In this document: piece by piece, positions 34,600-43,095 of the stretch
Position numbering within the stretch: position 1 is the stretch's first letter
Layout: the number at the start of each line of letters is the position of its first letter
Assembly (NCBI GenBank): GCA_016285885.1
Contig: JAEERP010000009.1
Span: forward strand, 58,706-122,705
Direction of reading: 5' to 3'
Source of the DNA: Paludibacteraceae bacterium
GTDB lineage: Bacteria > Bacteroidota > Bacteroidia > Bacteroidales > Paludibacteraceae
Length of the DNA stretch: 64,000 nt
Position numbers and translations under genes: made by a program
Notes under the pieces: model-generated
What the model was told of the DNA's origin: nothing
Seen by the model: only the letters and a program-made list of their open reading frames with translations
The model's database searches: none

Positions 34600-36329
34600 T
34601 ACTTGGCTGTATTTTCTTGCACGAAGAGTTTTATCGCTTTTTCACATTGCTCGTCATCGTTTTCCAATACACCTGCCGCTAACCAGTAGGCATATTTTCC
34701 TGTGCAATAATCTGATGCGCCTTCCTTGCTACTACCATAGCGGAATTCGATGTGGTAAGTGTCGGTTGGATTATCCGAGCGGAAGAAGAAATAAGCGAAC
34801 TCGTCATCGTTGTCATCATCGCTTTTATAGTAATGGAAGTCGTTGGCCGCATCATAACCTACATTCGAATAGGTATGGGAGAATACTTCGTTGCCCTCCG
34901 CATCGATTCCCTTTATCCTTCTTCCTTCGAACACAAATTTGGAAACGCCTTGTAAGAAATGGCAGCTAAACTGCATATTCTCTGAGAATCCATTCGAGCA
35001 ATCTCCATACTTTGTTGTAGCCTCAGCGCCTGTCACCTCTCCCAACATTGAATTTTTCATATATGATACAGTGGCTTCAGCTCCTGCAGTGTCACCTGTG
35101 CCTTTTATACATTCGTTGATCCAAAGGCTGTCCCATTTCGCATTGATCGCACCATCATTGCCAAAGAATTCCACGAATGTTCCTGCGATTTTCTCTTGCA
35201 ACTCGGTAGCTTTACCTTCTTCGGAGATAGTGATGGATGAGGTTATCGATATGTATTTATCGCTGTTGAAGGTTACGGAGAAAGAGGTGCCTGATTCCAC
35301 CTCGCCGTTGATGGTAAGGAACCCATCTGTGTAACTATAATCCTCCTCGCCCAACGTTTGAGCGGAGCGTCCGGATCCTTTTTTCACGCTGGCAAGCGTA
35401 TAGTTGGCATCTGATGGAATATTGTTGAAAACAATTGCCACGATTGGATTCGTGCCGGCGGGAGAAGCCCCCAAACTGAGTGATGCGGAGTTTTGCCGCT
35501 TCACGTAAAGTTTGCAGTCTATGGAAACATTGTCCATTCCCTTCAACAGGTAAGTGATGTTGGTAATGGTCTTTCCTTGTAACCCTGCCGTATGAGTGTA
35601 GGCTGGACGGTTGCCGTGAGGCTCAACGAACTCCTTCACACAGAATGCCATTTCCATTGTATTTATCCACAAGTTGTTTAGAGGCGTCAGAGCGTATTTT
35701 TGCCCGTTGCTAGTGCTGATAATCGCACCTTGTAAGTTAGCGGACGGAATATCGTCTCGTGAGATTTCTCCACTCAATGAAATTCCATAGTTTCCCCAAG
35801 TGAAAGTTCCTGCGTTAAGTGAGACGGTCACCCCATTCTTTGAAACGGGTTTGCTATTATAGGCACTGAAGGAACCATCTTCATTCAACAATTTATATTC
35901 GGAAAACGTGCTGTCCTCTACAAACGTGAAACGTTTCTTTTCTTCGGAAGTCAATTGCTTATATATTTTTTGCGGAATGGCCACGCTCACTTCTTTTACG
36001 CCTAAAATTTGTTTTCCGTCTTCAGAAGATAAGCAAGCTGTAAACCTAGATGCTTTCCCACTTGTGGCAGAGGTGAAGACATCCACGCCATCCGCTTCAA
36101 GGGATTCTGCGTCTTGGTATAATTCTCCTGCGTAGAATTCGCTCCACGTCATATCGGTTGTGGCAAAATGAAGCGTATCTGATTGTTGGATAGGGTTGAA
36201 CTCGATGTTTTTGACGGAGTCTTTCTCGTAAGACACTTTAGAACCGTCTTTGAAATTTACTGTAACGTTTTGGGCTTGCATCTGTGCGCCTATAAGACCA
36301 CAGACTGCTAGTGTTATAATTTTATTCAT
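34599..36329 (-). CDS. Secreted Tp47-like / ZinT-like two-domain protein, possible ApbE substrate
   Basis: A 576-residue protein. Residues 1-20 are a Sec signal peptide. About 21-45 is a small module (VNFKDGSKVSYEKDSVKNIEF) also seen in the hydrolase at 62.3 kb. About 55-370 resembles Treponema Tp47 lipoprotein, from memory of that sequence: WSEFYAGEL, VAIPQKIYKQL with FTFVEDS, and DGSFSA. About 385-576 resembles ZinT/YodA metal-binding lipocalins (FEGRRI, YKSDDDND, TYHIEFRYG, GKYAYWLAAG). Within the first domain DVFTSAT (83-89) fits the ApbE consensus Dxx[ST]xAT. Metal or heme binding and covalent FMN are inferences. The start is ATG 36329 (the longer frame begins with TTG). Translation is coupled to apbE. 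Confidence 0.7.
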   Translation of the reverse strand: MNKIITLAVCGLIGAQMQAQNVTVNFKDGSKVSYEKDSVKNIEFNPIQQSDTLHFATTDMTWSEFYAGELYQDAESLEADGVDVFTSATSGKASRFTACLSSEDGKQILGVKEVSVAIPQKIYKQLTSEEKKRFTFVEDSTFSEYKLLNEDGSFSAYNSKPVSKNGVTVSLNAGTFTWGNYGISLSGEISRDDIPSANLQGAIISTSNGQKYALTPLNNLWINTMEMAFCVKEFVEPHGNRPAYTHTAGLQGKTITNITYLLKGMDNVSIDCKLYVKRQNSASLSLGASPAGTNPIVAIVFNNIPSDANYTLASVKKGSGRSAQTLGEEDYSYTDGFLTINGEVESGTSFSVTFNSDKYISITSSITISEEGKATELQEKIAGTFVEFFGNDGAINAKWDSLWINECIKGTGDTAGAEATVSYMKNSMLGEVTGAEATTKYGDCSNGFSENMQFSCHFLQGVSKFVFEGRRIKGIDAEGNEVFSHTYSNVGYDAANDFHYYKSDDDNDDEFAYFFFRSDNPTDTYHIEFRYGSSKEGASDYCTGKYAYWLAAGVLENDDEQCEKAIKLFVQENTAK

Positions 36330-36379
36330 ACTCAAATTTATTTCGTTGAATTGTGGCTATTAATTGTATATTAAGTTTG

Positions 36380-36862
36380 TTATTTGTCTTTTTTCGAGGA
36401 GATTACCTTGAACGTTTTAGTTGCAGTCTTGACTAAGAATACCTTTACACGGTTTGTGTCAAATAAAATTTCAGCGCATCCGACGTCGTTGGCTTTCCCT
36501 TGTGTGATGATCTGCCCATTGATGTTATAAATGTAAATTTCTTCGCCTGGTTTTAAACCTCGTGCTTGTACTCCGCCATTGAAAGAAAACACTTCTCCAT
36601 CGGATTTCACGTCGTTGATATCCGTTTCGTTTTTCCCATAAGAGAAAGATAAGTATTGGTCAATTGGATAGAATACTTTTTGATCGTCTGTGTGTAGTAT
36701 GACAGATTGATCCGAAAAGGAGACGTCAGGATGGGACGAAAGCAAAAAAGTAGTTGTTTCCCCATTGGCATTTGATACGATTAGTGTCTCTGAGGCCCAC
36801 AATTGACTCGATGTGCAAAGCATTGCCGTAGCGAGAAAATGTGAAAAATGGTTATGCTTCAT
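36380..36862 (-). CDS. Small secreted protein with T9SS-type C-terminal domain
   Basis: A 160-residue protein: signal peptide (MKHNHFSHFLATAMLCTSSQLWAS), a short beta domain with ETLIVSNANGETTTF, and from about residue 90 a compact domain ending GEEIYIYNINGQII ... VKVFLVKTATKTFKVISSK, the pattern of type IX secretion sorting domains. Here the sorting domain makes up almost half of a very small protein. A second protein of the same build lies at 61.8 kb. It is the first gene of a unit with the Tp47/ZinT-like protein and ApbE. ATG 36862 is preferred over the longer frame because the -7 box lies at 36887. Confidence 0.7.
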   Translation of the reverse strand: MKHNHFSHFLATAMLCTSSQLWASETLIVSNANGETTTFLLSSHPDVSFSDQSVILHTDDQKVFYPIDQYLSFSYGKNETDINDVKSDGEVFSFNGGVQARGLKPGEEIYIYNINGQIITQGKANDVGCAEILFDTNRVKVFLVKTATKTFKVISSKKDK

Positions 36863-36886
36863 ATTGTCAAAATTTAAAATTCGTGA

Positions 36887-36920
36887 CAAAGGTAGAGGGA
36901 TTGGGACGATGAAAAAATCC
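36887..36920 (-). promoter_or_regulatory. Promoter of the T9SS-type/Tp47-ZinT/apbE unit
   Basis: TACCTTTG on minus (36887-36894) with GGGATT at exactly the same distance (36916-36920 as AATCC on plus) as in the hmu and SUMF1-type promoters; the G of TTG is replaced by T. Confidence 0.6.
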
Positions 36921-36969
36921 CATATAATGGCTATTAGATGAGGGTGATATAGCTATTGTAAAGGATTCT

Positions 36970-37046
36970 TTAAAAACTATACTTCACCTTTCCCCATACC
37001 TCCGAATTGTCCTTGTAGAGGGCGAACATTCCCGCATCGGCACGGA
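36970..37046 (-). pseudogene. Remnant: 3' end of a second copy of the porin gene
   Basis: On the minus strand this segment codes the last 25 residues (ADAGMFALYKDNSEVWGKV plus KYSF) and stop TAA of a porin like that at 38370-39593. It matches 38371-38446 in 71 of 76 bases, and all five changes are synonymous third-codon changes. The reading breaks off at 37047, so nothing upstream of it remains. The two copies bracket the DUF1016 gene. The region 37052-37137 holds no gene I can support. Confidence 0.85.
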
Positions 37047-37137
37047 CCACAGCTTATTACAATGCTGATTGATAATGATTTGAGAAAATATTTGTGCAAA
37101 GATTGAGAAAAAATTCAATAAATCGCAAAAATAAATG

Positions 37138-37145
37138 TATATTTG
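37138..37145 (+). promoter_or_regulatory. -7 box (TATATTTG) for the DUF1016 gene
   Basis: An exact TAnnTTTG match 146 bases before the ATG at 37291. No good -33 TTG is seen. The leader between holds only a 14-codon ORF from 37192 that I do not trust. Confidence 0.4.
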
Positions 37146-37290
37146 ACACTTGAAAGTGAGTTCTACCGTTACACACCGCTTAAGACAAACTATGGATATT
37201 TCAAGCCTCGAAAGTTTTTTGGAAAGCGAAAGTTAATGGAAAGTCTATCACACTATCAACCTGTATAAAAGGCACAAACAACATTGCACC

Positions 37291-38328
37291 ATGGAAAAAC
37301 AAAACAAAATGCTAAAAGAGCAAAACTTTGTAAACGACGTTCGTTCTATCATAGAGCAAGGTCGTAAAATGGCTTACGCGGCTGCAGGACAAGCTGCTAT
37401 TACTACTTATTGGAATGTGGGACGACGTATCGTCGAAGAGGAACAAGCGGGGAAGGTTCGGGCTGAATATGGAAGCCAATTAATACCTATGCTTGCCGAA
37501 CAACTGACAAAGGAATATGGCAGTGGTTATGGTCGCCGTAATCTTGCTTATTATAGGCAATTTTACCTGAAATTTAACAATTGGGAGATTTTGCACGAAC
37601 TAGTGCAAAATCTTACTTGGACGCACTTGCGCCGTATTTTGTCTGTTTCAAGTCCTCAGGCTCGTGATTGGTATTTGCGAAGTGCATCGGAAAACATGTG
37701 GAGTACTACCGAACTTGACCGCAACATTTCCACGCAATATTATGAACGTCGCTTGGCAGCCCAGTCTCCTGCCAACGTGGAAGACTTGCCGAAAGACAAG
37801 AATAAAGATCCTATGGAATATATTAAGAATCCTTTTGTGGCTGAGTTCATGGGCTTCAAACGAGATACTAAGTATTCGGAGTCCGAGCTGGAACAGGCTC
37901 TGACAGACAATCTTGAGAAGTTCATCTTGGAACTTGGACGTGGTTTCGCCTTTGTGGAACGTCAGCAACACATTGTTACGGACACCGACGACTTCTATAT
38001 TGACCTTGTTTTCTACAATTTTAAGATGAAACGTTTCGTCATCTTCGAGTTGAAGACTCATCGCCTGACGCATCAGGACATCGGACAACTGGATATGTAT
38101 GTCCGTATGTACGATGATTTGATGCGTGGCGAAGACGACCAGCCAACTATCGGCGTGTTACTTTGTGCTGATACTGACAATACAATTGCTCGTTACTCGG
38201 TGTTGCATGACAGTGAACAGATTTTTGCTGCTAAATATATGACCTACATGCCGACAGAGGAAGAACTCAAGCAAGAAATTGATCAGCAGAAACGCTTCTT
38301 CATGGAGCAACACGAAACGGAAGAATGA
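37291..38328 (+). CDS. DUF1016 (YhcG) PDDEXK nuclease-domain protein
   Basis: A 345-residue cytoplasmic protein. The N-terminal half is the DUF1016 helical domain (TTYWNVGRRIVEEEQ, GYGRRNLAYYRQFYLKF, LTWTHLRRIL). The C-terminal half is a PDDEXK nuclease fold with FYIDLVFYNFKMKRFVIFELK, where Asp and the Glu-x-Lys pair are the likely metal and catalytic residues. Family members are common in mobile defence or restriction-related islands. It is the only plus-strand gene within a minus-strand block and is bracketed by two copies of a porin gene 3' end, so it was probably inserted there. Its product's target is unknown. Confidence 0.88.
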   Translation: MEKQNKMLKEQNFVNDVRSIIEQGRKMAYAAAGQAAITTYWNVGRRIVEEEQAGKVRAEYGSQLIPMLAEQLTKEYGSGYGRRNLAYYRQFYLKFNNWEILHELVQNLTWTHLRRILSVSSPQARDWYLRSASENMWSTTELDRNISTQYYERRLAAQSPANVEDLPKDKNKDPMEYIKNPFVAEFMGFKRDTKYSESELEQALTDNLEKFILELGRGFAFVERQQHIVTDTDDFYIDLVFYNFKMKRFVIFELKTHRLTHQDIGQLDMYVRMYDDLMRGEDDQPTIGVLLCADTDNTIARYSVLHDSEQIFAAKYMTYMPTEEELKQEIDQQKRFFMEQHETEE

Positions 38329-38369
38329 TGGAAAGGTAATCTAAAAAATAATGGTATTATGAAAAACAC

Positions 38370-39593
38370 CTAAAAACTATACTTCACCTTTCCCCATACT
38401 TCTGAATTATCTTTGTAGAGGGCGAACATTCCTGCATCGGCACGGAACCAGTCATAGCCTAATGTGATGGCGATGTCGTCGGTGAGTTGGTATTCGGCAT
38501 TGAAGCGAATGAAGAAGGCTCCGTTGTTTGCGCAATCGATTCGTCCGAAGGCACCGAGCTTCATCGTGTTCCGTAACAGGGCCTTGCTGATATTGACGGT
38601 CGCCATGCCCGAGTTATGGTAATCTGACAACTCTTCATCCCCGAAAATATGGGTGTGGCAATATTGCAACATAAGCGTCCAATCATTGCCTGGATACCAA
38701 TCCAAGCCAATCAGTGAGACAAGGTCGTTCCCTCGTTTGGCGGCTCCCATGTAGTTCTTCGGAGTGTGTAGCATATCCAAATAAGCGGCGGCTTCCGCTC
38801 GAATCACGAAGTTGCCGGCGGAGACGGAGAGGTCGGTACCCAACATCGTCATCCTTCCGTAATAGGCATCCACCGATAGGAGTCCCTCTGGTGTGATACC
38901 AGCCAAGCTGAATGCGGGTATCTTGTTGTATGTGCGTAGAGCGCAAAAGGAGAAGTCCACACTGTTTAGATAGGCGCAAAGACGGGCGCCATATTCGCTA
39001 TGGGAGATTCTCTTCGATGGAGTGTGATGGTTCATCTCGCAATTCATTCCATTGAGTGATATGCCCCATGGATTCTCAGGATCGGTGGGTAACTCGTAGT
39101 ATTCTGGTACGGGGACGAAGATGACTTCCGCTTTCACACTCATTCCTCCATAGCTCAGACGAAGGGCATTGACGGGTATGCGTATGTCGTCGTAATCCTG
39201 CGCAAGAAACTCGGTGTAGTCCATGGGTGAGATGATGTCTGTGACTTGTAACCCGTCAGCCACACCCCAAGTGACGATTTGTCTTCCCAGTTTGATGCCC
39301 CATTTCTTTTGACTATGTTCCACAAAGGCTTCTCGGAGAAACAACCCAGATTGCTTTTGGACAATAGGATTGTATGCCGCATTGAGTGATATGAACCCTG
39401 ACGTGGAACCCTTCTCTAATCCACCCTCGAGGCGTGCGCGTGTGCGACTCGACATATAGTCGTGGTCGCCACTTGCACGCATGGCATGGTAGGTGTCAAT
39501 AAAACCTTTGTAATTGAACTTCAATTTATTGGCATCCTCCTGTGCCCAAAGGAGAGCGGGGAGAAAAATCAGTAATAATAGAGTTTTTCTCAT
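38370..39593 (-). CDS. DUF1302-like outer-membrane beta-barrel (porin)
   Basis: A 407-residue outer-membrane protein: signal peptide MRKTLLLLIFLPALLWAQ, then alternating strands with motifs RQIVTWGVADGLQVTDIISPMDY (about 102-124) and a C-terminal strand VWGKVKYSF ending in Phe. It is related to barrels found with MMPL-type RND exporters and LolA-like proteins, with which it would form an envelope-spanning route for lipid or hydrophobic cargo. It is third in the RND operon (6-base gap). A copy of its 3' end lies 1.4 kb away beyond the DUF1016 gene. Confidence 0.85.
   Translation of the reverse strand: MRKTLLLLIFLPALLWAQEDANKLKFNYKGFIDTYHAMRASGDHDYMSSRTRARLEGGLEKGSTSGFISLNAAYNPIVQKQSGLFLREAFVEHSQKKWGIKLGRQIVTWGVADGLQVTDIISPMDYTEFLAQDYDDIRIPVNALRLSYGGMSVKAEVIFVPVPEYYELPTDPENPWGISLNGMNCEMNHHTPSKRISHSEYGARLCAYLNSVDFSFCALRTYNKIPAFSLAGITPEGLLSVDAYYGRMTMLGTDLSVSAGNFVIRAEAAAYLDMLHTPKNYMGAAKRGNDLVSLIGLDWYPGNDWTLMLQYCHTHIFGDEELSDYHNSGMATVNISKALLRNTMKLGAFGRIDCANNGAFFIRFNAEYQLTDDIAITLGYDWFRADAGMFALYKDNSEVWGKVKYSF
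38371..38446. repeat. Imperfect direct repeat, right copy (partner 36971-37046)
   Basis: 71 of 76 bases match the left copy in the same orientation. The unit is the coding 3' end of the porin gene; the repeats frame 1.4 kb with the DUF1016 gene. The five differences are all silent, so the left copy is a diverged allele or paralogue, not a recent tandem copy. Confidence 0.9.
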
Positions 39594-39599
39594 GACTGT

Positions 39600-40373
39600 T
39601 TATAATCCTTTTTCGAGTTGTGAGACAGTGAAGATATTATCACTTGTAGGCTGGTCGTATTGATAATTTTTAAATCTCAGATCAGTCTCATGTTTGGTCT
39701 GGACATTCTTCATGTTCATGTGCCCGATGGTCCAGTAGCCATTGACTTGCTTGATGTCGTCAGCGATGAGCTGTCGGTGTAGTTTGTCAAGCTTGTCATA
39801 GTACTCCACTTTCACGGGAATCAGACAGTCTTGGCGAATCCAGGAGATGCGTTTGGTGTAGAGGTCTCCACTCTTCTTAGGTACGGATTGTAGCACCCAA
39901 CACTTGTATCCGTCAATTGTCTCTTCGCGCAAAAGAGTATGGGTGTCCTCGTCAAGGTTGCGTCGACCCATGTCATCGTAAGTGAAGTCGGTCCCCATGA
40001 AATAATCGGTTTTGGAAGAGGAACCACTGATACGGCGTGTCTTCTTCATGGCTGGCAGATAGAGCCATTTGTCATCATCCTTGTTGGCTTGATCGTAATC
40101 CCACGTGAGGAAACCCGTGCCCTTCACATCGCCAGGATAGAGGAAGAACATGATGGTTTTACGATCTTGTCCGTAATCCTTGGAATAGGATTTGAGTTCT
40201 CGCACCCGTTTGCTGCCGTTTTTGTTGATGAGGGTAAGACTCATCTCGCAGTAGCGGGTGTCTCCATCCGGACGGTTGTGTACTTTTTCTGCCACTTCTA
40301 ATCCAGTTAATGTTTGTGCCATGATCGTTGCCGTAGCAAGCAATCCGATCATCGTTGAAATCATCTTTTTCAT
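39600..40373 (-). CDS. Outer-membrane lipoprotein-sorting (LolA-like) protein
   Basis: A 257-residue periplasmic protein with signal [20 protein letters not shown]. The domain has [52 protein letters not shown] and [10 protein letters not shown], which are hallmark segments of the family paired with MMPL/RND transporters. It probably shuttles lipid or a hydrophobic compound between the RND pump and the outer-membrane barrel. It sits 21 bases after the RND gene and 6 before the porin gene. Confidence 0.88.
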   Translation of the reverse strand: MKKMISTMIGLLATATIMAQTLTGLEVAEKVHNRPDGDTRYCEMSLTLINKNGSKRVRELKSYSKDYGQDRKTIMFFLYPGDVKGTGFLTWDYDQANKDDDKWLYLPAMKKTRRISGSSSKTDYFMGTDFTYDDMGRRNLDEDTHTLLREETIDGYKCWVLQSVPKKSGDLYTKRISWIRQDCLIPVKVEYYDKLDKLHRQLIADDIKQVNGYWTIGHMNMKNVQTKHETDLRFKNYQYDQPTSDNIFTVSQLEKGL

Positions 40374-40394
40374 ATCATTAGAGTTTTTAAATTG

Positions 40395-42767
40395 TTAATC
40401 ATTAGTGTTTTCATTCGTGCTATTTTCTTTGCCGAACACCTTGAAGTGACGCATCACGACAGGTGATATGACTAAGTCTGCCACAAGAGCGGCAGTCAGA
40501 CCTGCAGAGGCCAGAATGCCAAGATCCACGAAGTTATTAGCCGTCGAGGTTGTGAATCCAAGGAAGGTGGAGACTAAGATGACGGTTGACATCACCACAG
40601 CGATACCGATGACACGGAAGGTCCGTAGTATGGCGTAGCGATAGTTCTTTTTGCGGTCGAACTCGAGGTGTGCATGGTTGATCACGTGGATGGTATCATC
40701 CACCGCCAGACCCAACACCATCGGAATCACAATGGCGGTCATCATATCGAGTGAATAGCCGAACCAACCCATCACGCCACCCACAAAGATGATTGGCGCC
40801 AAATTCGGAATCATACCAATCAAGCCTAACTTAACATTACCGAAAGCTATCATCAACAAGAGACCCACAATCAGTACGGAGAGCAGCAAAGACCACATCT
40901 GTCCGCGCACCAGATATTGCTGCATCACCGTGAATTGAGGCACGTTACCTACGGCTGACACTTGTGCGTCAGGGAATAACTCGGCGGCGTATTGCTGGAT
41001 ATCATTGATATCGTTCTCCACCTCGGCGGAATTGTAGTTTTTCAATTCCACTTGCAGACGTAATTTGCGATAGTCATAATCAATCCAATAGTTAGTCTCC
41101 GAACCACCTGCGTTTTCGTAGAGCAAAAGCAACTGAGCTATCATCTCGCTGGTTTCTGGTATCTTGTAATACTCCTGTTTGTTTTCGTTGAGGGTACGGT
41201 TCATATCCTTCAGAATTGGCAGGATGGAGTAATGACGTTTGGTGAGGTGATAGGTCTCACATCTGTTTTCAAGCATTTCAAGACGTTTCAGAACATCAGG
41301 TTTCTTTGCGTCATCCGGATTTTGAAGTGTGACAAGCACATCGTAGGTATAGAGCGAGCCCAACTCGGAATAGCCAATGTCCAGTAGCTTATCCACGTAG
41401 GGCACTTTACGTCCCATGGTCTTCTCCACGTCAAAGGCTGGTTGGATACGGTGTACCGCGGATACGCATACGACAGCCAATATTCCAGATACGATCATGA
41501 TGGTGCGGCTATGCTTCAGCACCCATTCGCCCAAGCGCTCGAAGAAGGCATCGATGCGGCCCTCTATGGTTGAGGAGAAGGCTTTCTTCAGTTTTACATT
41601 CTTTCGACCGATGGAATAGATCAACGGAGTTATGATGAGACACACAAGCAGAACAGAGAGAATGCAGAGAGAGGAGTTGATACCAATCGCTTTCATCGGC
41701 ACCAGTTTCATCGCCACGAAAGAGAGCATGGCGGCGATGGTGGTGATACCAGAGAAGAGGACTGGCCACCCCGTCTCGGTCACTGCTTCAACAATGGCCT
41801 TGCGCCTGTCTCCATGTTGGAAGAGCTGAGTGCGGAAATAGTTGTATATATGAATGTTGTAGGCGATTGATATGGCAAAGCATAAGACCACCACAGAGAG
41901 TGTGGCCGACTGGTCGATGTAGAGTCCTGCCCATCCGATCCATCCGAAAGCCATCAGTATGGCCATGATAGTGGTTATGATAGGCATGACCACACCTCGT
42001 AGCGAGCGGGTCACCAGTGTCATGATGACGATTCCGACAATGAGGATGATGATAGACATCATGCGCATCTGTCCTTGTATGTATTGCATCTTCTCGTAAG
42101 ACATGAACGGCATTCCCGACGGAGAAGGATTCAGACTGGCATATTTCTCCTGCATACATATCTGTTTCGCTTCACGTCCGGTGAGCATATCGGGCGATTC
42201 ATTGCCCTCCGCTTTCCACACGGAGTCTTCCGGGAAGGGACGAAGCTTCACCACAATCCACGACATGGTGCCATCTTTGGAGATCAGCCTTCTTGCCAGT
42301 TCAGGCTTCGAGTAGGCTCTTTGGCGGATGGCCTCAAGACCTGCCGCATCCTCAGGAATCGTGTCAGGCACAATCTGACCGAGTTCCATGCCGCCATCTG
42401 TGCCGATCATGAATTCAAGGTCGGTCAGCGAGGTGATGCTCTCGGAGTAGGAAAGACTGTCCATCAAGTTTTGACTTAGTTCCCGAATCAGTTCGAGGTT
42501 CTGTTTCGTGAATAGTCCGTTCTCATTCTTCACCAAGACGGAGACGTAGTAGTCATTACCGAATGTAGCTTTGAAATCATCTGTTTTCTCCAACATGGGG
42601 TCGCCCTCCACGAAGTAGCTGTCCCACGAGGTTTCGAAGTAGATACGTTTCAGACCCATGGCCGACACAATAAAGACTGCGGCAAAGATTAGTACCGTCA
42701 ATAGCCGGTGTTTCAGATTCCACTCAGTCAGAGCACGGAATCGCGAATTGATTTTCTCAATGTTCAT
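40395..42767 (-). CDS. RND/MMPL family transporter
   Basis: A 790-residue inner-membrane exporter with the RND plan: one N-terminal helix (about 18-38), periplasmic loop, block of helices with a sterol-sensing-like region (about 225-390), a second periplasmic loop, and a final block (about 630-770). Motifs include PMVLGLAVDDTIHVINHAHLEF and ETGWPVLFSGITTIAAMLSF. MMPL types move lipids or hydrophobic molecules. It is the first gene of a three-gene operon. Its 220-base leader is a gutted TetR gene that keeps the promoter, operator and terminator. Confidence 0.92.
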   Translation of the reverse strand: MNIEKINSRFRALTEWNLKHRLLTVLIFAAVFIVSAMGLKRIYFETSWDSYFVEGDPMLEKTDDFKATFGNDYYVSVLVKNENGLFTKQNLELIRELSQNLMDSLSYSESITSLTDLEFMIGTDGGMELGQIVPDTIPEDAAGLEAIRQRAYSKPELARRLISKDGTMSWIVVKLRPFPEDSVWKAEGNESPDMLTGREAKQICMQEKYASLNPSPSGMPFMSYEKMQYIQGQMRMMSIIILIVGIVIMTLVTRSLRGVVMPIITTIMAILMAFGWIGWAGLYIDQSATLSVVVLCFAISIAYNIHIYNYFRTQLFQHGDRRKAIVEAVTETGWPVLFSGITTIAAMLSFVAMKLVPMKAIGINSSLCILSVLLVCLIITPLIYSIGRKNVKLKKAFSSTIEGRIDAFFERLGEWVLKHSRTIMIVSGILAVVCVSAVHRIQPAFDVEKTMGRKVPYVDKLLDIGYSELGSLYTYDVLVTLQNPDDAKKPDVLKRLEMLENRCETYHLTKRHYSILPILKDMNRTLNENKQEYYKIPETSEMIAQLLLLYENAGGSETNYWIDYDYRKLRLQVELKNYNSAEVENDINDIQQYAAELFPDAQVSAVGNVPQFTVMQQYLVRGQMWSLLLSVLIVGLLLMIAFGNVKLGLIGMIPNLAPIIFVGGVMGWFGYSLDMMTAIVIPMVLGLAVDDTIHVINHAHLEFDRKKNYRYAILRTFRVIGIAVVMSTVILVSTFLGFTTSTANNFVDLGILASAGLTAALVADLVISPVVMRHFKVFGKENSTNENTND

Positions 42768-42826
42768 AATCAGTTAATTTTTAATGTTTTATATATTATT
42801 ATTAATTACTCTTTGAAATTCAATTT

Positions 42827-42897
42827 GTTATGACTTCAAAAACGAACACTATTCAGAATTGTTCACAAAAAAAAAGAGACTCATTTCTGAGCCTCTT
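42827..42897. repeat. Repeat block with hairpin and inverted repeat (copy A)
   Basis: Nearly identical to 47677-47745. It contains a hairpin GAGACTCA-tttc-TGAGCCTC (42876-42895), on the minus strand followed by nine T, as in a terminator, and then the inverted repeat GAACACT-7-ATTGTTC (42844-42864). Here it stands between a promoter and the RND gene, so it may act as an attenuator. Confidence 0.85.
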
Positions 42898-42962
42898 TTA
42901 TGATAAAGTCCGCATTGCATTTTGGACGAATATTGCACTATGTTCTTTCTCATTATTTGCAT
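42849..42962 (-). pseudogene. Gutted TetR gene (start and terminator only) as RND leader
   Basis: A 37-codon reading frame begins ATGCAA at 42962. Its start region matches the TetR gene start: CGTTCAGA followed by ATGCAAA, and an ACATAG further on, at the same distance from promoters with the same operator half sites. It then runs straight into the repeat block that lies after the intact TetR gene. So the body of a TetR paralogue seems to have been deleted, leaving its 5' end fused to its 3' flank. The short peptide itself is probably without function. Confidence 0.7.
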
Positions 42963-42987
42963 TTCTGAACGATGTTTGTTTATGATG

Positions 42988-43020
42988 CAAAAGTCAGCAA
43001 TAAAAGGATGTTGGACAATC
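42988..43020 (-). promoter_or_regulatory. RND operon promoter with TetR-type operator half sites
   Basis: On minus, GGATTGTC at -33 (GACAATCC on plus), 20 bases, then GACTTTTG (42988-42995), one base off consensus. GGATG at 43006-43010 opposes ACAATCC, a degenerate form of the perfect palindrome at the TetR promoter. Confidence 0.6.
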
Positions 43021-43095
43021 CCTATTTATGGGGGTTGTCGAGGAAATTTATGGTTGTTTGTGGGGAGGGAAAATCATGTTGGTTTTACAGGACAT

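Noticed and set aside
37192..37236. 14-codon ORF (MDISSLESFLESES) ahead of the DUF1016 gene
   Set aside because: Too short and without further evidence; may be the relic of another gene, but this cannot be shown.
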